Origin: Candidatus Gastranaerophilales bacterium
Lineage (GTDB): Bacteria > Cyanobacteriota > Vampirovibrionia > Gastranaerophilales > Gastranaerophilaceae
NCBI GenBank assembly: GCA_900768915.1
Contig: CAAGEQ010000004.1
Location: forward strand, 1-32,548
Length of the DNA: 32,548 bases
Direction: 5' to 3'
This document shows positions 25,131 through 31,420 of this stretch, piece by piece. A model generated the notes under the pieces. That model searched no databases, was not told the DNA's origin, and saw only the letters and a program-made list of their open reading frames with translations. Each line of letters opens with the position of its first letter. The stretch's first letter is position 1. Both the position numbers and the translations under genes were made by a program.

Positions 25131-25244
25131 GGTATTCTAACCATTTGTTAATATTTCACATGATGATTTGAAGAAAAAATAAAAAATCTTAAAATTTGTG
25201 CTTTACTTTTTAGTTTCTTTTTAGTAACATAAAACACATACCAA

Positions 25245-25250
25245 TATAAT
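25245..25250 (+). promoter_or_regulatory. -10 box of the tRNA-Ser gene
   Basis: TATAAT ends 5 nt before the first base of the tRNA. Transcription would thus start at or next to the mature 5' end, leaving little or no 5' leader. The -35 region is not clear. Confidence 0.5.
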
Positions 25251-25255
25251 TGTTC

Positions 25256-25345
25256 GGAGGAATGCCAGAGCGGTTGATTGGAGCAGTCTTGAAAACTGTC
25301 GTACCTTCACGGGTACCGTGGGTTCGAATCCCACTTCCTCCTCCA
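25256..25345 (+). tRNA. tRNA-Ser (anticodon UGA)
   Basis: A 90-nt gene with encoded CCA. The acceptor GGAGGAA pairs with TTCCTCC. The anticodon arm is CAGTC-TTGAAAA-CTG with anticodon TGA. The long variable arm (CGTACCTTCACGGGTACCG) is typical of serine tRNAs, and the T arm is GTGGG-TTCGAAT-CCCAC. It serves UCA and related serine codons. The base before CCA reads T, whereas G is usual at the serine discriminator position. Confidence 0.97.
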
Positions 25346-25350
25346 TTTAA
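25332..25350 (+). repeat. attL-like copy of the tRNA 3' end
   Basis: CACTTCCTCCTCCATTTAA occurs here, at the end of tRNA-Ser, and identically at 27468-27486. After one mismatch GTCACTCGA is also shared. A direct repeat of a tRNA 3' end about 2.1 kb apart is the classic mark of site-specific integration. Confidence 0.8.
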
Positions 25351-25376
25351 GGTCACTCGAAAGAGTGGCTTTTTTA
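25351..25376 (+). terminator. terminator of tRNA-Ser
   Basis: CACTC-GAAA-GAGTG, extended by G-C and wobble pairs, is followed by TTTTTT. A diverged version of the same hairpin follows the right-hand repeat at 27488. Confidence 0.85.
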
Positions 25377-25421
25377 GTGCATTTTTTTTGAAAATGTCGG
25401 CGTGGGCTCTCACTATAACAA

Positions 25422-25465
25422 GACACATAAATTGAGAATGTCTGACACATAAAACGAGAAATGTA
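25422..25465 (+). repeat. pair of 22-bp direct repeats, left side of the ankyrin block
   Basis: Two adjacent 22-bp units start GACACATAAA (25422 and 25444), with the junction AATGTCTGACA. A similar pair with the identical 11-bp junction lies at 26984-27027 in the same orientation. Confidence 0.5.
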
Positions 25466-25562
25466 TTTTTACAACCAGTTTGGTATGAACGGATAGAAGT
25501 ATTATTTGGGAAAGTTGGCAATATATCGGCGTTTGAGGGGTAGGAAATAATCAAACCATGTG

Positions 25563-25806
25563 TTACTTTACAGTAGCATCATTTTGTATCAAAAATGGAT
25601 TTATATCTAATTTGATATGCACCTCTCTTCTAACTGGGTCAAGGATTACAGCCTCTATGCACTTCTTAATAAATGCTCTTCTTTGAGGTAGTAAACTATG
25701 GGCAAGAATCTTAGAATTATTTTTGCACATGCTTTTGAAATAATCCAATGTTAGTATTCTTGAAATCTTTGGATTTTCAATGTTGTTTAAAGTAACTTTT
25801 TTCTCT
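25563..25806 (-). pseudogene. C-terminal remnant of a site-specific recombinase
   Basis: About 80 codons are open between the stop of the ankyrin gene and the TAA at 25563. The translated segment PQRRAFIKKCIEAVILDP, then REVHIKLDINPF, looks like the C-terminus of large serine recombinases (helix ...F-I-x-x-x-I-x-x-x-I-x-D-P-x-x-x-x-V-x-I-x-L). The catalytic domain is absent: upstream sequence is the ankyrin gene. An internal TTG (25748) could start a 61-residue peptide, but no ribosome site is seen. A transposase fragment is the alternative. Confidence 0.45.
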
Positions 25807-25810
25807 TAGT

Positions 25811-26905
25811 TTACAGCTCTTCAAAGTATTTATTCAAGTCCTTGTTGCGGAAGCCTTTTGAAGTTTGATTTTTCCCTCTTAACAAGCCCGAAAGTGACCA
25901 TAAGTTATTATAATCGCCTTTTTTAAACATATCGCCACCCTCAAGATCCATAATTTTTAATATTCCGTTATAGCCTTGCACGAAAAAATTCTGCTCAGTC
26001 GTTAGTTTCGGGTTGTTTGTTGCAAATTCTCGCCAAACATTTGCAATAACTCCGTAAGAAACCAATTCTTCTACAACAGAGGTCTTCCCGTCTGTGTTTA
26101 TGCTTGCTCCTGCCAAAAGGGTTGCGATTACCTCCGGAGAAGCGTTTCTGTATTTGTTGTTTATGTATATTGTACTTTGTTTTGTTGAACTGTTATATGA
26201 ATTAAAAAATGAATATTTTGCGATGTCAGGATTTATATTTCCCAATTCACAATATACAATTCTAAACGGCTTATTTGTTGAATTATTGCCCATAAGGTTA
26301 GAATAATATTTGTTACCCGCTTTTGAGTTTTTTAACAACTCAAGTGCCTTGTTTATGTCTGTTGGTGGCTTTTCATATTTTTTGTTCCAAAAATTAATGA
26401 ACGCATCTTCTACATCATAAGAATTTTTATCAGACAAAAAAGCGTATTGAATAGCTGACAATTTGAAAAACGTTACATTTGCATCTGCTCCTGCTTCCAG
26501 CAATTTTGTGACAGCATGTGCATTTCCGTCGATAATTGCAAATATCAGCATTGGTGCAAAGTGTGTATCAATATTCGGATCAGCTCCTGCCGCAAGAAGT
26601 TTGTCTACAGCATAGTTATTCTTAGAAACTAAAGCCCCGTATAGCGGTAACAGTGCACTCTCGGGAGAATTCGGGTCGCATTTTTCAAGTAATACGTCCA
26701 GTATGTCATTTTGTTTCTTTTCGATTGCTGTACACAAAAAACATATATCAGAATTTATGTTTTTGACCTTTGACATATTGGCTTTCACAAATTCAATATT
26801 TCCCGATTTTATTGCATTATTAAATTCTCTATCTGACACGTAAACGTTGGCATAAACGCTCGACATTGTGAGTAACAACGATATAAATATTACAAAACTT
26901 TTCAA
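25811..26905 (-). CDS. secreted ankyrin-repeat protein with degenerate peptidase-like C-terminus
   Basis: 364 residues. A signal peptide covers 1-19 (MKSFVIFISLLLTMSSVYA). Ankyrin repeats follow: REFNNAIKSGNIEFVKANM, LCTAIEKKQNDILDVLLEK, NNYAVDKLLAAGADPN (about 97-112), and NAHAVTKLLEAGADANV (about 127-143). The C-terminal half has YINNKYRNASPEVIATLLAGA, then VVEELVSYGVIANVWREF. This resembles zinc-peptidase-like exported proteins that read ATLLAHE...H at that point; here the HE is replaced by GA, so activity is doubtful. The start is a TTG at 26905 with AGGAGAAA upstream. Codon use is less AT-biased than the neighbours', and the gene sits in the tRNA-Ser island, both signs of transfer. It may mediate protein binding outside the cytoplasm. 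Confidence 0.8.
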   Translation of the reverse strand: MKSFVIFISLLLTMSSVYANVYVSDREFNNAIKSGNIEFVKANMSKVKNINSDICFLCTAIEKKQNDILDVLLEKCDPNSPESALLPLYGALVSKNNYAVDKLLAAGADPNIDTHFAPMLIFAIIDGNAHAVTKLLEAGADANVTFFKLSAIQYAFLSDKNSYDVEDAFINFWNKKYEKPPTDINKALELLKNSKAGNKYYSNLMGNNSTNKPFRIVYCELGNINPDIAKYSFFNSYNSSTKQSTIYINNKYRNASPEVIATLLAGASINTDGKTSVVEELVSYGVIANVWREFATNNPKLTTEQNFFVQGYNGILKIMDLEGGDMFKKGDYNNLWSLSGLLRGKNQTSKGFRNKDLNKYFEEL

Positions 26906-26983
26906 AATAAAATTTCTCCTATGATTTTTATATTACAGAGAATGAATGTGTTGTCAATAATTTCAAAAAACTTAATGTCCTTT

Positions 26984-27027
26984 TACACTTAGTTTAATAA
27001 TGTCTGACATTTAATTTAATAAATATG
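26984..27027 (+). repeat. pair of 22-bp direct repeats, right side of the ankyrin block
   Basis: TACACTTAGT... (26984-27005) and GACATTTAAT... (27006-27027) share the junction AATGTCTGACA with the left-hand pair. About 16 of 22 bases of the first units match. Together the pairs bracket a 1.5-kb segment holding the recombinase remnant and ankyrin gene. Confidence 0.45.
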
Positions 27028-27055
27028 TTTTCTGTGAATATTATTTTGAATATTT

Positions 27056-27205
27056 TTATAAGCAAGACATATCGTTCATAACATAAACAACAGCTCCAAT
27101 AATATCTACGCTGTCTGTTTTTAAATCAACTTCAAAAGGCTGATAAATAGGATTGTCGCTTTTTACCAACAATTTTCCCACTATTCGGAAGTTTTTATCC
27201 TTTTT
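27056..27205 (-). pseudogene. C-terminal remnant of an S24/LexA-type phage repressor
   Basis: About 49 codons read FRIVGKLLVKSDNPIYQPFE, then IIGAVVYVM, ending at TAA (27056-27058). This is the C-terminal signature of CI-like repressors and S24 peptidase-fold regulators (L-x-S-D-N-P-x-Y-x-P ... I-I-G-x-V-V). A TAG at 27206 and repeat-rich sequence replace the rest, so the DNA-binding domain and most of the dimerisation domain are gone. Confidence 0.6.
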
Positions 27206-27309
27206 CTATCCTTGCTTAATTTCAACACCTGCCCGAGTTTAAGGCAAATTTCCCAGAACACGCAGGAAAAAAGGATATTTTTAAGGATAAGAAAAGGATA
27301 AAAAGGATA
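27196..27309 (+). repeat. cluster of six AAGGATA repeats
   Basis: AAGGATA occurs at 27271, 27283, 27294 and 27303 on the plus strand, 9-12 nt apart (about one helical turn), and twice inverted at 27196-27202 and 27207-27213. GAGTTTAAG (about 27236) and CTTAAACTT (about 27318) are inverted around the four-copy cluster. It looks like operator or iteron-type DNA of the former mobile element. Confidence 0.55.
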
Positions 27310-27428
27310 ATTTTTCTTAAACTTGAGGAAGTGGCTTAAATTCAAACAACACCTAAATTATACCGACATTCCCTTTTTCAATTTTATCCGTCAGGTTATA
27401 CTCACCCAGTGGGTTCTTCCCCGTCCTT

Positions 27429-27457
27429 CTTTTTATTGATACTTAATCAATAAAAAG
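27429..27457. repeat. perfect 12-bp inverted repeat beside the right attachment site
   Basis: CTTTTTATTGAT and ATCAATAAAAAG flank ACTTA, 10 nt before the right-hand tRNA repeat. It may be a terminator or a recombination-protein binding site. Confidence 0.6.
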
Positions 27458-27467
27458 TGGAGTCCTT

Positions 27468-27486
27468 CACTTCCTCCTCCATTTAA
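27468..27486 (+). repeat. attR-like copy of the tRNA 3' end
   Basis: Identical 19-bp copy of 25332-25350. The preceding bases (AGTCCTT) do not continue the tRNA, so this is a target-site remnant and not a second tRNA. Confidence 0.8.
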
Positions 27487-27487
27487 A

Positions 27488-27510
27488 GTCACTCGAGAGG
27501 GTGACTTTTT
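27488..27510 (+). terminator. displaced original tRNA terminator
   Basis: GTCACTC-GAGA-GGGTGAC followed by TTTTT. It is homologous to the hairpin at 25351 and probably one of the two ancestral copies split by the insertion. Confidence 0.75.
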
Positions 27511-27732
27511 AATTCGCAAAAATTTCAGTCTTGTTTCTCACCTAATTGGTTTTATTCAAAATTTAACAGACTGTGCCTTTTAGATAAAAGAAAAATAACA
27601 AAACTATCTCACATATTTAAACATTCAACTACAATTATAATTTTATCTTTGTAACAAAATATTAAAACTCCTCAAGAATTAATCAATTTTAAAAATTTAC
27701 GTTTCTTTGTCTTGCTGAAAGGTAGTGTAAAT

Positions 27733-28824
27733 ATGTCTTTTTCTCCATTATTCAAATCAACTATTCCATCTCCTGAATACTTTGAAGTATACGGAAATAA
27801 TAAATCGTCTAAAACAAACAACGATAAAAATATCAATAACAATATCGAAGAAAAAAATAATTCAGATATCAAAGAAACTACTGAAAATAAAACAAACAAA
27901 AATAAAAATATGTTAGTAGGTTCACTAATCGCACTTGCAACAATTGGTACACCAACTGCTTTCTATATAGACGATAATAGCAATTATGAAAATTTGGATA
28001 ATACCGAAATTGTAGAATCAATGCCAGAAGAACAAGAAATCTTTTGTAACCCTAAAGCACTTGCTAGAGGTGGCGAAGACGATTCAGTTGTCGAATTAAA
28101 CGAATTGATGAATTTACTGAATTTTTCTTCAGCAGATGGTTTACCCGAAAGTGAAATAGAAGCACTTAAAACAATTGCAATGGCTAACCTCACCCCAATT
28201 GCAGCAAATGATACAGATGCAAAAGAAAAAATAACAGAACAAATTCAACGTGTTCAAGACTGGATTGACAATTCTGCAAATGAATATAAAATTAATCCTC
28301 CAAAATCAGAATATGAAAAGAAAATTGAATATAATATGAAATATGTAACTGATAACGAAATATTATCAAATGTTGACGTTTCAGAATTATCAAAATATCA
28401 AAAAGATAAAACGGTACTTGCAGCACTTATCAGTGGTTCAAGAGAAAGAATTGAACGTAGTGATGCTGATGCCATTGAAAAAATAGAAAAGCAAGTTCGT
28501 GATGCTCAAACACTTGTAGATAACATTACAGCGAAATACAAAAGAAATGCTAAAATAGCAGGCAACACCGACTTTGACAATACTTTATCAAAAAAAGAAC
28601 TTGTAAATATGTTAGACCTTAGAAGTCTTAATGGTTTACCAGCACAAGAACGCACAAAAATCCTAAAAAGTGCTATCAAAGGCTACAAACCAGTAATGTT
28701 TGATGTAAAAAATAATGCAGATATTAAAACAACAAACAAACAATTAACACAAATCGTTCAGAATACACAAGATAAAATTGATACTCAAGCCGATGCTCTA
28801 AAACGTAAAGCAGTTGGATTATAA
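27733..28824 (+). CDS. membrane-anchored protein with three copies of a helical domain
   Basis: 363 residues from the ATG at 27733. AAAGGT lies upstream; the frame also opens at a TTG at 27712, but that would hide the ribosome site. The N-terminus (MSFSPLFKSTIPSPEYFEVYGNNK) is followed by an Asn/Lys/Glu-rich linker and one membrane helix (about 53-70, LVGSLIALATIGTPTAFYI). The rest contains three related units of about 75 residues: ELMNLLNF...ITEQIQRVQDWID, EILSNVDV...IEKQVRDAQTLVD, and ELVNMLDL...NKQLTQIVQNTQDKID. Two of them share an N-G-L-P/D-G-L-P turn. No family is recognised. The C-terminal repeats would lie outside if the membrane helix points N-in. Its stop abuts the convergent hydrolase gene. 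Confidence 0.78.
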   Translation: MSFSPLFKSTIPSPEYFEVYGNNKSSKTNNDKNINNNIEEKNNSDIKETTENKTNKNKNMLVGSLIALATIGTPTAFYIDDNSNYENLDNTEIVESMPEEQEIFCNPKALARGGEDDSVVELNELMNLLNFSSADGLPESEIEALKTIAMANLTPIAANDTDAKEKITEQIQRVQDWIDNSANEYKINPPKSEYEKKIEYNMKYVTDNEILSNVDVSELSKYQKDKTVLAALISGSRERIERSDADAIEKIEKQVRDAQTLVDNITAKYKRNAKIAGNTDFDNTLSKKELVNMLDLRSLNGLPAQERTKILKSAIKGYKPVMFDVKNNADIKTTNKQLTQIVQNTQDKIDTQADALKRKAVGL

Positions 28825-28825
28825 T

Positions 28826-29629
28826 TTATAATATAGAAAAAACCTCTAAATCATCTGGCACAAATAAGTGTCCATTATAATAACGAGTTCCCTCATTTTT
28901 ATATAAAACTTTTCTTTCTTTTATATTTTTATCTTCTGTATGATATAGTACTAAATTTTTAACATTCAATGATGTTGCTAACTCACAAGCATCTTTTACT
29001 GTTGAATGGTTCTTTTCGTAAGGTTTGAATATATCAGTTTCTGAATACAAACAAAATGCCTCGTGTAACAACCAATCACTATTTTTTACATAATTTTTAA
29101 TAGTATCATTACAAGGTTCATCGCCACAACAAGTTAATTTCTTATTATCACCATAAGTAAAAGTAAAGACAAATTGTTTAGCCTTTGTTGAATGAATATC
29201 AAAAAATGTAATATCGTGTCCTATAATATTTCTAGTTTCACCATCTGATACAGGTATCAAATGTAATCTTTTACCTAAAAATTTTGTACTACTTTCTTGC
29301 AATAATAAGCAAGAAACATCGTTAATTATTTTCAACAAATCTGAATGTGCATAAATTCTAGCATCACCATCATATTGTCCTTGTTTCATATACTGACAAA
29401 TCATTCTAACAAGCCATATTATCCCACCAATATGGTCAATATGTTTGTGTGTTACAAAAATATCTTTAATATTTTTCCAATCAATATTAACTAATTTAAG
29501 TTGACTTAATATAGCATTACCACCGCCACCATCAACTAAAAAATATTTATTCTCATCTTCTATTACAAAACAGGTATTATAACATTCTGTAACTAAAGCA
29601 TTACCTGTACCAAGCATTGTTAATTTCAT
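28826..29629 (-). CDS. metallo-beta-lactamase-fold hydrolase (RNase Z-like subgroup)
   Basis: 267 residues. MKLTMLGTGNALV and FLVDGGGGN open the fold. The di-metal motif is THKHIDHIGG (His61, His63, Asp65, His66). A further Asp lies in CCGDEPCND, a His in EKNHSTVKDACELA, and the final His in VLYHTED. This set resembles RNase Z/ElaC-like hydrolases. At 267 residues it lacks the clear exosite arm of true RNase Z, so a phosphodiesterase-like or other hydrolase is as likely. The SD is weak. It starts 27 nt after the kinase-like gene at 29657-30571 on the same strand, so the two may be co-transcribed. Confidence 0.85.
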   Translation of the reverse strand: MKLTMLGTGNALVTECYNTCFVIEDENKYFLVDGGGGNAILSQLKLVNIDWKNIKDIFVTHKHIDHIGGIIWLVRMICQYMKQGQYDGDARIYAHSDLLKIINDVSCLLLQESSTKFLGKRLHLIPVSDGETRNIIGHDITFFDIHSTKAKQFVFTFTYGDNKKLTCCGDEPCNDTIKNYVKNSDWLLHEAFCLYSETDIFKPYEKNHSTVKDACELATSLNVKNLVLYHTEDKNIKERKVLYKNEGTRYYNGHLFVPDDLEVFSIL

Positions 29630-29656
29630 ACTTAAAATTTAACACAAAAATATCTT

Positions 29657-30571
29657 TTATAGATTATTTAAGTATTCTTTTAAAGACTTATATTTTGTTT
29701 TATCAGGCTGTTTATTTATATCTTCAACATTTGCTACAAATGTTTTTGCATCAGTTTTTAAGCCTAATTTAGCAACATATTTTTCAATTTTAAAAGGTAC
29801 TATTTCCAAATCATTTTTTACAGATGCAATTATACACTTTGAAAACATTTGTTTTCGCTGATTTATAGTTTCTTTATCTGTAACCTTTGTATCATATTCA
29901 CGTATAAATATATTTAACATGTCTGCAGCATCATGTGCACCTAATCCATCTTCTATATCATCAACGATACGAATTTGTTTTCCTACTTTAATGAAATTAT
30001 TTGGATTATAACAATCGAATTTGCGATGATAACCTTTTGAGTTTTTATTCAACGTATTAAAATCACTAGCAACTTTATCATAAGCAGATTGAGGCAATTT
30101 AACGAATTCAGAAACACTTCTTTTTATTAATTCATTTTTTAATGCCATATTTTTAGAATTTAAAATACCAAAAGGAATACCGGCTACTACTGTATCTTTT
30201 TTACCGGCTGTAGCATTTTTTATGATTTTAACATTACCGAAACGAACAAGAATATTACCAAAATACGTTTTCAAACCTTTATCTTCACTAGCAGGTTCTT
30301 TTACAGGTTTTGATATATATGGATTACTATATTTGTTAAACCTCATAATATAATAATCATCTATTCTATATACCTTATTACTCTTTCCTTCTCCCATAAA
30401 ATATTTGTCATTAACCCTAGATTGAATAATTTCTGACATTTCATTTTTTAATTCAAAACTATCTGATTCACTAGGACGTTTTTTGGACATAAAATGTTCT
30501 AAGTCCTTAGAAAACTTCGTTTTATAACCGTAAAAATTAACATTATTGTTAGATTGAATACCATTAAGCAT
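29657..30571 (-). CDS. kinase-like protein with Arg in place of the beta-3 Lys (paralogue B)
   Basis: 304 residues from the ATG at 30571 (an in-frame GTG at 30586 also exists). NVNFYGYKTKFSKDLE (9-24) is the F-x-G patch. The glycine-loop region is MGEGKSNKVYRI (59-70). The beta-3 position reads YYIMRFN, with Arg77 instead of Lys. The catalytic-loop-like KFDCYNPNNF (184-193) has Asp186 and Asn191, and RIVDDIED (201-208) has the DFG-type Asp204. It is clearly paralogous to 7121-8095. Loss of the ATP-anchoring lysine makes it a candidate pseudokinase, though Arg can sometimes substitute. There is no SD; the 33-nt element precedes it, with TATAAT 3 nt before the ATG. Followed by the beta-lactamase-fold gene. 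Confidence 0.72.
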   Translation of the reverse strand: MLNGIQSNNNVNFYGYKTKFSKDLEHFMSKKRPSESDSFELKNEMSEIIQSRVNDKYFMGEGKSNKVYRIDDYYIMRFNKYSNPYISKPVKEPASEDKGLKTYFGNILVRFGNVKIIKNATAGKKDTVVAGIPFGILNSKNMALKNELIKRSVSEFVKLPQSAYDKVASDFNTLNKNSKGYHRKFDCYNPNNFIKVGKQIRIVDDIEDGLGAHDAADMLNIFIREYDTKVTDKETINQRKQMFSKCIIASVKNDLEIVPFKIEKYVAKLGLKTDAKTFVANVEDINKQPDKTKYKSLKEYLNNL

Positions 30572-30604
30572 AATATTATAAATCACGTAAAAAAATATAT
30601 TTGC
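30572..30604 (-). promoter_or_regulatory. RGCAAA-N5-TTTTT element, copy B
   Basis: On the minus strand GCAAATATATTTTTTTA begins at 30604, with G exactly 33 nt before the ATG at 30571. TATAAT (30580-30575) lies between the element and the ATG. Confidence 0.55.
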
Positions 30605-30734
30605 TCTCTAATTAATTATTTTTATAAAACATTTACTTAACAACGTAAAAAAAGTATTTAATAACTAAAAAAATATTGCTCATATTAAATTTTATGCAAC
30701 AATAACTATATGTTACTCAAATAGGAGATATGTT

Positions 30735-31241
30735 ATGTCAGATGAATTTAGTATAGATATTATATCTGGTGTTGATAAAATAGATTTATTAAATGCTATT
30801 GAACAAGTAAAAGAAGATTTAATTTCAACGTATAAACTTAATCCAGCAAGTGCTAATATAGAACTCAATCCAGATAGCACAATAACAATAACATCGACAA
30901 ACAAAAATGATATAAAAAATATTTGTGATACATTTAATGATAAACTTGGTATAGATGATGATTCTGTAACAATAAACAATATTGAAACAGTTGAAAATTC
31001 TATAAGTGGAGAAGTTAAACACGTATTTAATTTAATTAAAAATATGGGTAAAGACATTGCACAGACAATAGAAGATGATATTAAGGAATTAAAATTAAAA
31101 GTTAAAACGAGTATCAATGAAAATGGTGTACATGTAACTGGTTCAAAAGATGATATGGAAAATGTAATAGATATGGTAAATAAAAACCAAACTAAATATA
31201 ATACACCTATACAAATCACAGATTATAATAACGAAAAATAA
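30735..31241 (+). CDS. YajQ family (UPF0234) nucleotide-binding protein, divergent
   Basis: 168 residues, the family's length. The pattern is FSIDIISGVDKIDLLNAIEQ at the N-terminus (YajQ: F-D-I-V-S-x-V-D), then LISTYKL where YajQ has R-Y-D-F-K-G, IELNPDSTITITS, IKELKLKVKTSINENGVHVTG (YajQ: S-K-L-K-V-Q-x-x-I-x-x-x-x-V-R-V-x-G) and a C-terminal PIQITDYNNE (YajQ: Q-F-x-N-Y/F-R-D). YajQ proteins bind nucleotides, including cyclic di-GMP in Xanthomonas. Here the YDFKG and the NYRD ends are lost, so ligand binding may have changed. AGGAGATATGTT precedes the ATG; a terminator follows. Confidence 0.82.
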   Translation: MSDEFSIDIISGVDKIDLLNAIEQVKEDLISTYKLNPASANIELNPDSTITITSTNKNDIKNICDTFNDKLGIDDDSVTINNIETVENSISGEVKHVFNLIKNMGKDIAQTIEDDIKELKLKVKTSINENGVHVTGSKDDMENVIDMVNKNQTKYNTPIQITDYNNEK

Positions 31242-31274
31242 TATTATAAATATTATTCAAATATGAAATAAAAC

Positions 31275-31313
31275 AAAAAGTGAGTTAATTCCATAAAATT
31301 ACTCACTTTTTTA
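31275..31313 (+). terminator. terminator after the YajQ-like gene
   Basis: AAAAAGTGAGT (31275-31285) pairs with ACTCACTTTTT (31301-31311), extended by AAT/ATT, and is followed by a T-rich tail. Confidence 0.88.
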
Positions 31314-31420
31314 CTTTTATATAAAATAAACTATTGTAACAATATACACGTTTTCTAACAAAACTTTTTATTCAACAGTTTTGATACAGGCATAAATAAT
31401 AAAAAAGAATGAAGGTTTCA

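Larger units (their letters stand above)
25351..27467. mobile_element. decayed 2.1-kb genomic island in tRNA-Ser
   Basis: The block lies between the two copies of the tRNA 3' end. Its composition differs from the rest of the window: the ankyrin gene uses more C- and G-ending codons. It contains the C-terminal remnant of a recombinase (25563-25806), an intact-looking secreted ankyrin protein, the C-terminal remnant of a phage-type repressor (27056-27205), a cluster of AAGGATA repeats and a 12-bp inverted repeat next to the right end. No intact integrase is present, so it should not move by itself. It is probably the scar of a larger prophage or integrative element. Confidence 0.7.

Noticed and set aside
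25082..25200. Possible glycine riboswitch upstream of gcvT
   Set aside because: The predicted promoter leaves only about a 20-nt leader, and the conserved glycine-aptamer segments are not seen.
25210..25554. Minus-strand open frame across the tRNA with a GIRTHGTREG segment
   Set aside because: It is the antisense translation of tRNA-Ser, a well-known source of spurious protein annotations. It has no ribosome site and no coding support.
27395..27480. A second tRNA at the right-hand repeat (GTGGGTTCTTCCCC before the 19-bp copy)
   Set aside because: Only the last bases of the acceptor arm match. No anticodon arm or paired 5' acceptor strand is present, so it is an attachment-site remnant.
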